64,000 bases of DNA from Mesorhizobium sp. Pch-S (GTDB lineage Bacteria; Pseudomonadota; Alphaproteobacteria; Rhizobiales; Rhizobiaceae), in assembly GCF_004136315.1 (NCBI RefSeq), contig NZ_CP029562.1:5541501-5605500 (forward strand), given 5' to 3'. Every line of letters begins with the position of its first letter. Position 1 is the first letter of the stretch. The notes under the pieces are model-generated. The model saw only the letters and a program-made list of their open reading frames with translations. It was not told where the DNA came from and searched no databases. Position numbers and translations under genes: made by a program. This document shows, one piece after another, positions 37,068 through 46,020 of the stretch.

Positions 37068-37098
37068 TTGCTCCTCTAGCCACTAGAGGAACTATCTT
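37068..37098 (+). promoter_or_regulatory. MerR-type promoter with 19-bp spacer and palindromic operator
   Basis: TTGCTC (37068-37073) and TATCTT (37093-37098) would be -35 and -10 elements separated by exactly 19 bases, the long spacer of MerR-activated promoters. Within it lies CCTCTAG-CCA-CTAGAGG (37073-37089), a dyad much like those of CadR/PbrR/CueR. It drives the membrane-protein gene at 37127. No MerR gene is in the window. Confidence 0.6.
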
Positions 37099-37126
37099 CG
37101 ATCCATGTTAGATCGAGGAGACGATT

Positions 37127-37813
37127 ATGGGTTGGCACGGTTCCAGAAATGGCAGGAAAGGCCATGGCTCGAGTGGTCATGGCGGCTATCCCGGGGGGCG
37201 GCACGGCGGACTTTCGTCCATTCTTGGTGCTCTGGGCCAAGGCGAAAAGAACAGCCGCCACGATCGCGGTCAGCGCGATGACGAGCCCCTTGAAGATTAT
37301 CGGGAAGACAGACGATATCGCGATGGGCAGCGCTTCGACGAAGAACAGTCCGGGCAGCGCGCCTGGGGCCGTTCCGGGCATGACAGAGGCAAGGCCGGCG
37401 CGGATCTGTTCGCGGGCGTGCCCGGCGGGTTTTCAGGCAATGTTGCCTCGGGCAAGGCTGCCCAGTCGAAATTCGCCTTCTTCGGTGCGATCGGGGCCGT
37501 TCTTGTGTGGTCGCTGCTCGCCTGGATGGCCTACGGGCTCGTCGATGGGCTGGGTGGCTGGCTTTCCGCCAACACTGGTGCATTGCTGCAGGGCGGCAAG
37601 GATGCGATCGGCACCATCGGCATCGGCAAGGATGTCGTTGATCAGGTGAATGTGCAGGGTGCTGGCGGGCTGTTGCAGCAACTTATAGCGGCTGCCGTTG
37701 CCGTTGCCCGCCCACTTATCGTGTTCGTGTGGTTCCTGGGCAGTGTGGCAATCCTTGCCGCACCTTTTGTCCTGCAGCGGCTTAGCGGTTTTGTGCGCTC
37801 AAGAAGGCACTGA
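37127..37813 (+). CDS. Membrane protein with His/Gly/Arg-rich N-terminus
   Basis: A 228-residue protein of no recognised family. Residues 1-85 are hydrophilic and rich in Gly, His, Arg and Asp (GRKGHGSSGHGGYPGGRHGG), possibly metal-binding. Two membrane helices follow, at about 118-137 (FGAIGAVLVWSLLAWMAYG) and about 187-215 (LIAAAVAVARPLIVFVWFLG). The MerR-like promoter and the neighbouring CDF exporter suggest a metal-stress function; this is inference. GAGGAG precedes the start. Confidence 0.82.
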   Translation: MGWHGSRNGRKGHGSSGHGGYPGGRHGGLSSILGALGQGEKNSRHDRGQRDDEPLEDYREDRRYRDGQRFDEEQSGQRAWGRSGHDRGKAGADLFAGVPGGFSGNVASGKAAQSKFAFFGAIGAVLVWSLLAWMAYGLVDGLGGWLSANTGALLQGGKDAIGTIGIGKDVVDQVNVQGAGGLLQQLIAAAVAVARPLIVFVWFLGSVAILAAPFVLQRLSGFVRSRRH

Positions 37814-37819
37814 AGCCGC

Positions 37820-38335
37820 TCAGCCGAGATCCCTCGGCCGCAGGAAGTGGGTGAGCGTGGCCGTGCCGCTGTCGATAGCAGTCCAGTCGCCATTGAATTC
37901 GAACACCGCCAGGGCCCCTGTCGGAAATTTTCTGTTCAGCGACTTTGTCAATTTGGCCGGTGAGGCTTTGTCGGCCAACAGGGCTGCGAGATCGCCAAGG
38001 CCGGGATTGTGGCCGAGCACGAGCAAGGTATCTGCATCATCACCATTGTGCCGGATTTCGTCCAGGACGGTTTCGGCCGGCGCCTCGTAGAGCGCCTGCG
38101 AGAAATTGGGTTCCGGCCGCGTTATCCATTCGCCTGCCACCAGGCGCCAGGTCTCGCGGGTGCGTTCGGCCGCCGACACCAGGGCGCGGTCGGGCAGCCA
38201 GTTGCGCTGGGTGATGGTGTGGCCGATCAGAAGCGCTGCCTCGATGCCGCGCGGTGCCAACGGACGCTCGATGTCGGCCAGATCGGGATTGTCCCAGCCG
38301 GATTTGGCGTGCCGCAGCAGCAGAAGCCGTTTCAT
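37820..38335 (-). CDS. SixA-like histidine phosphatase
   Basis: A 171-residue histidine-phosphatase-superfamily protein starting KRLLLLRHAKSGWDN, with the catalytic RHA(K) motif and second-site LVLGHNPGL His. SixA removes phosphate from His-containing phosphotransfer domains; small rhizobial members may act on the PTS-Ntr system. It is convergent with the membrane protein gene. Confidence 0.9.
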   Translation of the reverse strand: MKRLLLLRHAKSGWDNPDLADIERPLAPRGIEAALLIGHTITQRNWLPDRALVSAAERTRETWRLVAGEWITRPEPNFSQALYEAPAETVLDEIRHNGDDADTLLVLGHNPGLGDLAALLADKASPAKLTKSLNRKFPTGALAVFEFNGDWTAIDSGTATLTHFLRPRDLG

Positions 38336-38384
38336 GACGTGATCCTCGCGAGGCGCGTTTCCAGAACCGGTTGGACGGGCAGCC

Positions 38385-38488
38385 TAGAGCAATTCCAGGA
38401 AAAGTGTGTAACGGTTTTCCGTCCGGAATTGCGCCAAAACTAAAAATTAGAGCGTGTCCGCGTTTCCGTAAGAAACGGAAACGCTCTA
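38385..38488. repeat. About 104-bp two-hairpin intergenic repeat, copy 1
   Basis: The element begins TAGAGCAATTCC and ends GGAAACGCTCTA. It folds into two stems: AATTCC/GGAATT in the first half and CGTTTCCG/CGGAAACG in the second, with outer arms TAGAGC/GCTCTA. It is closely similar to copy 2 at 45758-45859. Such elements are abundant in Mesorhizobium and relatives and usually lie 3' of genes; here it abuts the purN stop. Confidence 0.85.
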
Positions 38489-38490
38489 AC

Positions 38491-39204
38491 CTAAGGCGTA
38501 ATGCGCGCCAATTGCTCAAGATCGATGTTGGTGCGCAACGGATTGGGCGCTGCAACCACAATGCCTGCGGCAGTGTCGTTGTCGGCGAAGCCTGAGAACA
38601 CGGCGCGCCCGTCTTCCATCCGGGCCTTGCCTTCGGCGACCAGCCTCAGCGCCATTGGATAGATCTGATGTTCGGCCTTGAGCACCCGCGCGGCGAGGCT
38701 GTTCTCGCTGTCGTCCAGCAAGACAGGAACCGCAGCCTGGGCAATGACGGGACCTTCATCCATGGCCGGGGTGACAAAATGCACGGTGCAGCCGTGGATG
38801 CGCATACCGGCATCCAGCGCGCGCCGGTGGGTATCCAGTCCCTTGAAGGACGGTAGCAGGGCAGGGTGGATGTTGATCATCTTGCCTTGCCATTTCTCGA
38901 CGAACGGCTTGGTGAGCAGGCGCATGTAACCAGCCAGAGCCACCAGTTCGGCACCGAAGCCGGTCAGGGCAGCGTCGATCGCCGCGTCATGTGCATCCTT
39001 GCCGGTGTGGTCGGATCGGGCGACGACTTTGGTCGGAATACCGCGCGCGATGGCAATGCCAAGGCCGGCGGCGTCCGGCTTGTCGGAAATGACGCCGACG
39101 ATTTCGGCTGGGAAATCCGGATCGCTGGCAGCCGCGATCAGGGCGGTCATGTTGGAGCCACGGCCGGAAATCAGGATCGCCGTGCGCTTGCGTTGCATCA
39201 TCAT
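38491..39204 (-). CDS. purN: Phosphoribosylglycinamide formyltransferase
   Basis: A 237-residue enzyme of purine synthesis (GAR to FGAR with 10-formyl-THF). [17 protein letters not shown] is the substrate-binding start; [17 protein letters not shown] holds the catalytic Asn/His, and [10 protein letters not shown] the catalytic Asp. The start ATG at 39204 overlaps the purM stop (ATGA); in-frame ATGs at 39201 and 39198 are equally possible. Slightly longer than E. coli PurN. Confidence 0.96.
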   Translation of the reverse strand: MMMQRKRTAILISGRGSNMTALIAAASDPDFPAEIVGVISDKPDAAGLGIAIARGIPTKVVARSDHTGKDAHDAAIDAALTGFGAELVALAGYMRLLTKPFVEKWQGKMINIHPALLPSFKGLDTHRRALDAGMRIHGCTVHFVTPAMDEGPVIAQAAVPVLLDDSENSLAARVLKAEHQIYPMALRLVAEGKARMEDGRAVFSGFADNDTAAGIVVAAPNPLRTNIDLEQLARITP

Positions 39205-40265
39205 AGGCTGATCGAACCCCGGTAGATCACGCCGGTGTCTCGGCGCGGCACGATACGGCCTATCGGCGTGACGGTTTCACCGGCCTCCTGCAGCACGGCA
39301 GCGACCTGCGCCGCCTGGCCGGAGGCCACGACGACGATCATGCCGATACCACAGTTGAAGGTGCGCATCATCTCGGCAGGCGCAACTCCGCCGGTCTTGG
39401 CGAGCCAGGAGAATACCGGAGGCACATCGATGGCATCGAGGTCGAGCTCGGCCGAAAAATCCTTGGGCAGGACGCGAGGGATATTTTCGGGGAAGCCGCC
39501 GCCGGTGATATGGGCGAGTGCCTTGATGCCGTGGGTGTTGCGAATCGCCTTGAGAATCGATTTCACATAGATGCGGGTTGGCTCGAGCAGTGCTTCGGCC
39601 AGCGTCAGGCCGGGCGCGAAGGGAGCCTTGGCATCCCAGGCAAGACCACTTGCCGCAACGATGCGGCGGATCAGCGAATAACCGTTGGAGTGTGGGCCGG
39701 AAGACGCGAGGCCGAGCAGCACATCGCCTTCAACGACATCGTCGGTCGGCAGGAGCTGGCCGCGCTCGGCGGCGCCGACGGCGAAGCCGGCAAGGTCATA
39801 GTCCTTGTCCTGGTACATGCCGGGCATTTCTGCGGTCTCACCGCCGATCAGCGCGCACCCGGCCTGGCGGCAGCCTTCCGCGATGCCGCTGACGATCGCA
39901 ACGCCCTGGTCGGGATCGAGTTTGCCGGTAGCGAAATAGTCGAGAAAAAACAGGGGTTCTGCACCCTGTACAACGAGATCGTTGACGCACATGGCCACGA
40001 GATCGATGCCGATGGTGTCGTGTTTGCCGGCGTCGATGGCGATCTTGAGCTTGGTGCCGACGCCGTCGTTGGCCGCTACCAGAACCGGATCGGTGAAGCC
40101 GGCAGCCTTGAGATCGAACAGGCCGCCGAAACCGCCGATTTCGCCATCGGCGCCTGGCCGACGGGTGGCTCGCACCAGCGGCTTGATCTTCTCCACCATG
40201 AGGTTGCCGGCGTCGATATCGACGCCCGCGTCGGCATAGGTGAGCCCGTTGGTTCGTTCGTTCAT
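39201..40265 (-). CDS. purM: Phosphoribosylformylglycinamidine cyclo-ligase
   Basis: A 354-residue AIR synthetase. The start at 40265 ([20 protein letters not shown]) is the standard one. [23 protein letters not shown] is the ATP-binding region, and [13 protein letters not shown] and [13 protein letters not shown] are further family blocks. It is coupled to purN by a 4-base overlap and divergent from the CDP-alcohol transferase gene. Confidence 0.97.
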   Translation of the reverse strand: MNERTNGLTYADAGVDIDAGNLMVEKIKPLVRATRRPGADGEIGGFGGLFDLKAAGFTDPVLVAANDGVGTKLKIAIDAGKHDTIGIDLVAMCVNDLVVQGAEPLFFLDYFATGKLDPDQGVAIVSGIAEGCRQAGCALIGGETAEMPGMYQDKDYDLAGFAVGAAERGQLLPTDDVVEGDVLLGLASSGPHSNGYSLIRRIVAASGLAWDAKAPFAPGLTLAEALLEPTRIYVKSILKAIRNTHGIKALAHITGGGFPENIPRVLPKDFSAELDLDAIDVPPVFSWLAKTGGVAPAEMMRTFNCGIGMIVVVASGQAAQVAAVLQEAGETVTPIGRIVPRRDTGVIYRGSISL

Positions 40266-40499
40266 GGCTGTTCCCTGCTTGGGCCGGCGCAACGGCCAGC
40301 ACCACCTTAGCGCGTCACGCGGCTCTTCGCACGAACAGTCCAGCCTCGCAACCGCAACAGGAAATGTCGGCGGCTTTCGATCGCGATTTTCGGGGCAGGC
40401 GCTGGACAAATCCGTGGATATCCAGACGCTGTTTCATGATGTCTTGCGGTTCTTGTCGCCTTCACCCATGTATCGCCAGGAACGAGGACGGGCCGCCTT

Positions 40500-41057
40500 T
40501 TGGTCATAACCATTCCCAACCTGATCTCCATCATGCGCCTGCTCCTGGTGCCTGGCGTGGTGCTGGCCATGCTGCAGGCACGTTGGGAGTGGGCCTTTGC
40601 CGGCTTCGTTGTCGCCGGCATTTCCGACGGTGTCGACGGCTTCATCGCGCGCCAGTTCAACCAGCATTCGAGGCTGGGGGCCTATCTCGACCCGATCGCC
40701 GACAAACTTCTGCTGGTGTCCGTCTTCATCGTGCTGGGCATCAGCGGGGAACTGCCATTGTGGCTGGTGGTCGCCATGGTATCGCGAGACGGATTGATCA
40801 TCTGCGCGGTCGTGCTGTCCTCGGTGATGGGGCACCCGGTGGAGGTGAAGCCACTCCTTGTCTCCAAGGCTAACACAGCGGTGCAGATCATTCTCGCGGC
40901 GCAGGTTCTCGCCGAATTGACCTTCGCCATGCATCTCGACCCGCTGCGAACCATCCTGATAATGCTGTCCGGGCTCTTGACCGTGGCTTCGGCCGCGGCC
41001 TATCTCGTGGCCTGGCTGAGGCATATGAGCAGTAATGGCGAAGGCAGCACTTCCTGA
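40500..41057 (+). CDS. CDP-alcohol phosphatidyltransferase (cardiolipin-synthase-like)
   Basis: A 185-residue membrane protein using a TTG start (VITIPNLISIMRLLLVPG), as no ATG fits; GAGGACGGG lies upstream. The CDP-alcohol motif is complete: DGVDGFIARQFNQ then GAYLDPIADK. Distinct from pgsA in this window, it may be a Clostridium-type cardiolipin synthase or a second PGP synthase. Its end overlaps the AI-2E gene by 23 bases. The purM-pls-permease-hdaA order is common in Rhizobiales. Confidence 0.9.
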   Translation: MVITIPNLISIMRLLLVPGVVLAMLQARWEWAFAGFVVAGISDGVDGFIARQFNQHSRLGAYLDPIADKLLLVSVFIVLGISGELPLWLVVAMVSRDGLIICAVVLSSVMGHPVEVKPLLVSKANTAVQIILAAQVLAELTFAMHLDPLRTILIMLSGLLTVASAAAYLVAWLRHMSSNGEGSTS

Positions 41058-42195
41058 TCACGATGACGCCGAGGCATCCGCCGCGGCCGCATTCCGGCGC
41101 CAGCTACGGTTCTGGCTGGTCGGCGCCGTTATCCTGATCGGCTTCCTCTATCTGTTCAGCGACATTCTGCTGCCCTTCGTGGCGGGCATGGTGCTGGCAT
41201 ATTTCCTCGATCCCGTTGCCGATCGGCTGGAACGGTTCGGCCTGTCGCGTGTCATGGCGACGGTGGTGATCCTGATCGCCTTCATCGTCGTTCTTGTGCT
41301 TGCCTTCGTCATCCTGGTGCCGGTCCTGGCCTCGCAGATGGCGGGATTCGCGGAAAAACTGCCGGATTATCTGACACGCCTGCAGGCTCTCGTCACCAAT
41401 TTCGACCCGAAATGGCTGGAGCAGCGTTTTGGCGTCAACGCGGCCAGCCTCAAGGACGGGCTCAACTCGGTGCTGAGTTCCGGCCTCGGTCTGGTGACCA
41501 CGGTTTTCCAGTCGTTGTGGAATTCAGGCATGGCGCTGGTTTCGGTGGCATCGCTGTTCGTGGTGACGCCGGTGGTAGCCTTCTACATGCTGCTCGACTG
41601 GGATCGCATGGTGGCAACCGTGGACAGCTGGGTGCCACGTGACCACGTGGAAACGGTTCGCCAGATATCTGCTGATATCAACAGCGCCACCGCTGGCTTC
41701 GTGCGCGGGCAAGGCACGCTTTGCCTGGTTCTCGGCGCCATGTACGCCGTCGGCCTGACGCTGACGGGGCTTAATTTCGGTATCCTCATCGGCCTGTTTG
41801 CCGGTTTGATCTCCTTCATTCCCTATGTCGGTTCACTCACCGGGCTGGTGTTGGCCATTGGTGTCGCCATCGTGCAGTTCTGGCCGGACTGGACGATGAT
41901 CGTTGCGGTTGCCGCGGTGTTCTTCATCGGCCAGTTCATCGAGGGTAACATCCTGTCACCCAAGCTGGTGGGCAAAAGTGTTGGCCTGCATCCGGTCTGG
42001 CTGATGTTCGCGCTGTTTGCGTTTGGCGCCTTGTTCGGCTTTGTCGGCCTGCTCATCGCGGTGCCGGCTGCCGCGGCCATTGCTGTTCTGGTCCGCTTCG
42101 CCATCGCGCGATACCTGGAATCGCCGCTCTACAAGGGACATGGCGTCGAACCGCCACCTTTGCAGGGCAAGCGAACCAGGTCGCGACGCGGATAA
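41035..42195 (+). CDS. AI-2E family transporter (PerM-like)
   Basis: A 386-residue inner-membrane protein of the AI-2 exporter/UPF0118 family. It has eight hydrophobic segments, including FLYLFSDILLPFVAGMVLAYF near the start, the family core GLFAGLISFIPYVGSL and IVAVAAVFFIGQFIEGNILSPKLVG, with the typical Glu-Gly-Asn. Substrate is unknown in most members; some work as Na/Li-proton antiporters. Overlaps the preceding gene by 23 bases and lies 3 bases before hdaA. Confidence 0.9.
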   Translation: MAKAALPDHDDAEASAAAAFRRQLRFWLVGAVILIGFLYLFSDILLPFVAGMVLAYFLDPVADRLERFGLSRVMATVVILIAFIVVLVLAFVILVPVLASQMAGFAEKLPDYLTRLQALVTNFDPKWLEQRFGVNAASLKDGLNSVLSSGLGLVTTVFQSLWNSGMALVSVASLFVVTPVVAFYMLLDWDRMVATVDSWVPRDHVETVRQISADINSATAGFVRGQGTLCLVLGAMYAVGLTLTGLNFGILIGLFAGLISFIPYVGSLTGLVLAIGVAIVQFWPDWTMIVAVAAVFFIGQFIEGNILSPKLVGKSVGLHPVWLMFALFAFGALFGFVGLLIAVPAAAAIAVLVRFAIARYLESPLYKGHGVEPPPLQGKRTRSRRG

Positions 42196-42198
42196 CTG

Positions 42199-42888
42199 AT
42201 GGAAAGGCCGCGTCAGCTTCCGCTCGACCTCGGGCACGGCACTGCCTATTCGCGCGACGACCTTGTCGTGTCGGCGTCGAACGCACAGGCAGCGACGCTT
42301 GTCGATCGCTGGCCGGACTGGCCGGCACCGGTGGTGGTGCTGGCGGGGCCAGCGGGATCCGGCAAGACACATCTGGCCGAAATCTGGCGAGACGCAGCCG
42401 ACGCCATTGCCATTCAGGCTGGCGAGGTTGCCCAAGGTGCTGCCGCCTTTGACGGGCGGCCCGTTCTGATCGACGACATCGATGCCGAGCCATTCGACCA
42501 GCAGGGGCTGTTTCATCTCATCAACAATGTCCGGAGCGCCGGCTCCAACCTCCTGCTGACCGCACGGCGCTTTCCGGCGGCCTGGGGCACGACATTGCCC
42601 GATCTGGCATCCCGCCTGAAGGCGGCGGCGACCGTCGAGATCCACGAGCCCGATGACGTGCTTCTGGCAGGCGTCATTACAAAGCTCTTCGCTGACCGTC
42701 AGGTCGAAGTCGAGCCGCATGTCGTGCAATATCTCGTGCGGCGCATCGAGCGCTCACTGGCAACCGCGATGCGCGTGGTGGGGCGGCTCGACCGCATGGC
42801 GTTGGAGCAAAAGGCACGCATTACCCGCACCATGGCGGCCGATGCCGTCAGCGCCATGGACGAAGGGCAGGGCGAGTTCGAACTGTAG
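42199..42888 (+). CDS. hdaA: HdaA, DnaA-inactivating regulator
   Basis: A 229-residue AAA-like protein lacking the DnaA DNA-binding domain. The N-terminus carries QLPLDL (residues 6-11), a sliding-clamp-binding hexapeptide as in Hda; the Walker A GPAGSGKTH is at about 50-58 and a reduced Walker B, VLIDDID, follows at about 91-97. In Caulobacter HdaA with the clamp stimulates DnaA-ATP hydrolysis and prevents over-initiation. Position after the PerM-like gene is conserved. Confidence 0.92.
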   Translation: MERPRQLPLDLGHGTAYSRDDLVVSASNAQAATLVDRWPDWPAPVVVLAGPAGSGKTHLAEIWRDAADAIAIQAGEVAQGAAAFDGRPVLIDDIDAEPFDQQGLFHLINNVRSAGSNLLLTARRFPAAWGTTLPDLASRLKAAATVEIHEPDDVLLAGVITKLFADRQVEVEPHVVQYLVRRIERSLATAMRVVGRLDRMALEQKARITRTMAADAVSAMDEGQGEFEL

Positions 42889-42904
42889 GGCGCTGCGCCC
42901 TACC

Positions 42905-43981
42905 TCAGCTGCCCGGCTCGACTCGATTGCCGCTCACAGGATCGAAAATATGCTGCGCGCTTCGATCCACGCCGAGGCGCACCTGCTGTCCTGGCGTCAG
43001 AAACGGCCGCCCGATGGCATAGATGCGGAGCTGTTCGCCTGCGAGGCGGACGTAGTATTGGGTCGACATGCCGAGCGGCTCGACCACCTCGACTTCCGCC
43101 TTGAGAGCGCCGTCATCGACAATCCTGATGTCTTCCGGGCGCATGCCGACGGAGAGTACATCACTATCCTGCAATGGCAGGCCGTCGGGCAGCCGCAATC
43201 TCTGGCCGTCGCTGAGAACCGCCTCGGTTATGGCCTGGCGGGCAACGGTTGCCGGCAAAAAGTTCATGGCAGGCGAGCCGATAAAGCCGGCGACGAACAT
43301 GTTCGCCGGGCGGTCGTAGAGCTCCAGCGGTGCGCCGACCTGTTGCACATTGCCATTGTGCATGACGACGATACGGTCGGCCATGGTCATCGCTTCGGTC
43401 TGATCGTGGGTGACGTAGATCGATGTTGTCTTGAGTTGCTGGTGCAACGCCTTGATTTCGGTACGCATATGGGTGCGGAGCTTGGCATCGAGGTTGGACA
43501 AGGGTTCGTCGAACAGGAAGACCTGGGGATTGCGTACGATGGCACGACCCATGGCGACACGCTGACGCTGGCCGCCGGAAAGCTGGCGCGGCAGACGCTG
43601 CAGCAAGGGATCGAGGCCCAGCCGCTTCGCCGCACCCTCGACCCGCGTCTCGATGGCTGCCTTTTCGGTCTTCCGCAACATCAGGCTGAAACCCATGTTG
43701 GAGGAGACATTCATATGCGGATAAAGCGCATAGGACTGGAACACCATGGCGATGTCGCGGTCCTTCGGTGCAACGTCATTGACAATGCGTTCGCCGATGC
43801 GGATGTCGCCGCCCGACACCTCTTCCAGCCCGGCGATCATGCGCAGCAGAGTGGACTTGCCGCAGCCTGACGGTCCCACCAGCACCACGAACTCACCGTC
43901 GGCGATTTTCAGATCGACCTCATTGAGGACGCGGACGATGCCATAGTCCTTCTTGACCTTTTCCAGCGTGACGGAAGCCAT
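42905..43981 (-). CDS. Sugar-type ABC transporter ATP-binding protein (UgpC/MsmK-like)
   Basis: A 358-residue ATPase of the CUT1 class. It starts at 43981 (MASVTLEKVKKDYG). Walker A GPSGCGKST, Q-loop VFQSYALYPHM, signature LSGGQRQRVAMGRA, Walker B VFLFDEPLSNLDAKLR and switch His in VTHDQTEAM are all present, followed by a C-terminal MalK-like regulatory OB domain (about 240-358). It is the last gene of the importer operon, 2 bases after the second permease gene. A long open extension into the permease gene is a shadow. Confidence 0.93.
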   Translation of the reverse strand: MASVTLEKVKKDYGIVRVLNEVDLKIADGEFVVLVGPSGCGKSTLLRMIAGLEEVSGGDIRIGERIVNDVAPKDRDIAMVFQSYALYPHMNVSSNMGFSLMLRKTEKAAIETRVEGAAKRLGLDPLLQRLPRQLSGGQRQRVAMGRAIVRNPQVFLFDEPLSNLDAKLRTHMRTEIKALHQQLKTTSIYVTHDQTEAMTMADRIVVMHNGNVQQVGAPLELYDRPANMFVAGFIGSPAMNFLPATVARQAITEAVLSDGQRLRLPDGLPLQDSDVLSVGMRPEDIRIVDDGALKAEVEVVEPLGMSTQYYVRLAGEQLRIYAIGRPFLTPGQQVRLGVDRSAQHIFDPVSGNRVEPGS

Positions 43982-43983
43982 GA

Positions 43984-44832
43984 TCACCCTTTGACCGCAC
44001 CGGCGGTAAGCCCGGTGACGAGATAGCGTTGCAGGAAGCCGAAGAAGATGCAGACCGGGATCAGTGCCAGCACCGATGCAGCCATCATCTGTCCCCAGTC
44101 GACGGCAAATTTGCCGATGTAAGTGAGCAGCCCGACGGCGAAAGTCTTCTTGTCGTCGCTCGAGATCAGCATCAGCGCAAACAGCAGTTCGCTCCAGGCG
44201 GCAGTGAAGACGAAGCCCAGCGTCGCGCCCATGCCGGGCAAGGTAAGAGGCACGATGATGCGCCGCATCGCCTGCGCCCTGGTGCAGCCGTCGATCATGG
44301 CTGCTTCCTCCAGGTCCTTCGGGATGCCGTCGAAGAAGGACTGCATCAGGAAGGTGGCGAAGGCGGTGTTGAAGGCGGTGTAGATGATGATCAGGCCGGT
44401 CAGGCTGTTGATCAGCCCGACCTGGCCCATCATGCGGTAGATCGGCGGAATGACCATGACCAGCGGGAAGGTCTGGGTGAGCAGCAGCATGATGGCGAGC
44501 GCCGCCTTGCCGCGGAACGTGAAGCGCGACATCGCGTAACCGGCCAGTGTGGCGATGACGGTGACCAGGGCGGCCGTCGACAGCGAGACGATAACGCTGT
44601 TCAGGAAGTAACGCGGGAAGTCGGTGGCGGAGAGCACCGTCGAGAAATTCTCGAAGGTGGTGCGCGACGGCCAGAGCGTGATGCCTTCCGAATAGAGCAG
44701 GGACGTCGGCGTCACCGATATCTTCAGCGTCCAGAAGATCGGAAACAGCGCAAACAGCACATAGGCGGTGATCGCCGCATAGAGACCGATGCCGCCGAGG
44801 AAACGTGAGGACTGGGTGCGTCCGGCAATCAT
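43984..44832 (-). CDS. Sugar-type ABC transporter permease (MalG-like)
   Basis: A 282-residue CUT1 permease with six helices. The EAA loop EEAAMIDGCTRAQAMRRIIVPLTLPG (about 184-209) contacts the ATPase. The start at 44832 overlaps the stop of the first permease by 4 bases (ATGA). It pairs with the MalF-like protein to form the channel. Confidence 0.93.
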   Translation of the reverse strand: MIAGRTQSSRFLGGIGLYAAITAYVLFALFPIFWTLKISVTPTSLLYSEGITLWPSRTTFENFSTVLSATDFPRYFLNSVIVSLSTAALVTVIATLAGYAMSRFTFRGKAALAIMLLLTQTFPLVMVIPPIYRMMGQVGLINSLTGLIIIYTAFNTAFATFLMQSFFDGIPKDLEEAAMIDGCTRAQAMRRIIVPLTLPGMGATLGFVFTAAWSELLFALMLISSDDKKTFAVGLLTYIGKFAVDWGQMMAASVLALIPVCIFFGFLQRYLVTGLTAGAVKG

Positions 44833-45743
44833 CAGACATGCCTCACAAGCGTGCGACGGATGCCGATGAGCACGATCGCGTAGAGGATGAGCAGGACAAG
44901 CAGCAGCACGGCAATCGCCGAGGCATAACCCTTGTCCAGTGATTTGAAGGCGCTGACATAGATGTAGACCGGCGTGGTGGCTGTCGACCCGGCAGGGCCC
45001 CCTTCGGTCATCACGAAGATGAGATCGGCGAAGGTGGCGATCCAGATCGTGCGCAACATCACCGTGATGGCAATGGTCGGCGCCAGAAAAGGCAGCGTCA
45101 CCTTGACGAAACGCTGCCAGGGTGTGGCACCGTCGATGGCGGCCGCTTCGTGCAGCTCCGAAGGGATGGACTTCAACGCCGCCAGCAATGTGATGGCGAA
45201 AAACGGCACGCCGAACCAGACATTGGCAATTATCGGTCCCCACATGGCGGTTGCAGGGTCGGAAAGAATGTTGGTCGGCTCGGCTTTCAGGCCAAGGGCA
45301 TAGAGCCAGTGTGGCAATGGGCCGATGATCGGGTTGAACAGCCAGGCCCAGGTGAGACCCGAGAGGAACGACGGCACTGCCCAGGGCAGGAAGACAAGCG
45401 CCTGCACGACGCGGCGGCCGGCAAATGGCTTGTCGAGCAGCAGGGCCAGGCCAAGACCAAGAAAAAACTGGAAGAACAGGCTGGCGATCGTCCACCAGGC
45501 TGTGTTGACGAGTGCCTCGCCAAGCAAGGGATCCGACAGCATCGCCTGGTATTGGCCAAACCCGACGAATTCCGACTTGAAGGCGGAGAATTTGCGGAAC
45601 GAATAGCCGATGCCGATGATCAGCGGCACAAGCAACACCGTGACCAGGAGCACGATGGCCGGGCTGAGATAGAGCCAGGGCTCGAAGGACGCAAAGGACA
45701 TGCCTTTGCGGCGCGTTGGCGCGCTGTCGATGGCGATGGTCAT
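44832..45743 (-). CDS. Sugar-type ABC transporter permease (MalF-like)
   Basis: A 303-residue CUT1 permease. The start at 45743 (MTIAIDSAPTRRKG) is favoured; ten further upstream codons are open. Helices begin at about residue 25 (PWLYLSPAIVLLVTVLLVPL), and the EAA loop reads ELHEAAAIDGATPWQRFVKV. The 277-base space to the binding-protein gene contains the intergenic repeat at 45758-45859, which may lower expression relative to the binding protein. Confidence 0.92.
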   Translation of the reverse strand: MTIAIDSAPTRRKGMSFASFEPWLYLSPAIVLLVTVLLVPLIIGIGYSFRKFSAFKSEFVGFGQYQAMLSDPLLGEALVNTAWWTIASLFFQFFLGLGLALLLDKPFAGRRVVQALVFLPWAVPSFLSGLTWAWLFNPIIGPLPHWLYALGLKAEPTNILSDPATAMWGPIIANVWFGVPFFAITLLAALKSIPSELHEAAAIDGATPWQRFVKVTLPFLAPTIAITVMLRTIWIATFADLIFVMTEGGPAGSTATTPVYIYVSAFKSLDKGYASAIAVLLLVLLILYAIVLIGIRRTLVRHV

Positions 45744-45757
45744 CACGGTCACTCGCG

Positions 45758-45859
45758 AGAGCAATTCCAGCAAAACTGTGCAACGGTTCTGCGTCTGGAA
45801 CTGCGTAGAAACAAAAAGTTGGAGCGTTTCCGTGTTCCCGAAAAATCGGAAACGCTCCG
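45758..45859. repeat. About 102-bp two-hairpin intergenic repeat, copy 2
   Basis: Same architecture as copy 1 (38385-38488): AGCAATTCCAG...GTCTGGAACTGCG, then GGAGCGTTTCC...GGAAACGCTCC. It sits inside the ABC operon between the binding-protein gene and the permeases, a common position for hairpins that protect the upstream mRNA segment. The rest of this gap (45860-46020) holds only GC-rich filler with a small CGGCC/GGCCG hairpin at 45973-45987. Confidence 0.82.
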
Positions 45860-46020
45860 ATGGCGAACCGGTGCGGACGGCCTTCCCCTCTTCGTTATCG
45901 GGAGGAGCTATCCGGCAGAACGGTGAGGGGCGGCGCCAGCGGGGGGAGAGTCAGGCTTCGCCGCCCCTCGTTCGGCCTTTCGGGCCGTTCGCTGGTCTCC
46001 CATGCGGGAGGACCAGATTG

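Noticed and set aside
43982..44839. Extension of the ABC ATPase gene to about 644 codons
   Set aside because: The extra part lies within the permease gene in another frame and is Arg/His-rich; the ATPase starts at 43981.
44833..45783. Extension of the second permease gene to about 599 codons
   Set aside because: The added part is an out-of-frame shadow of the first permease; the true start is the ATGA at 44832.
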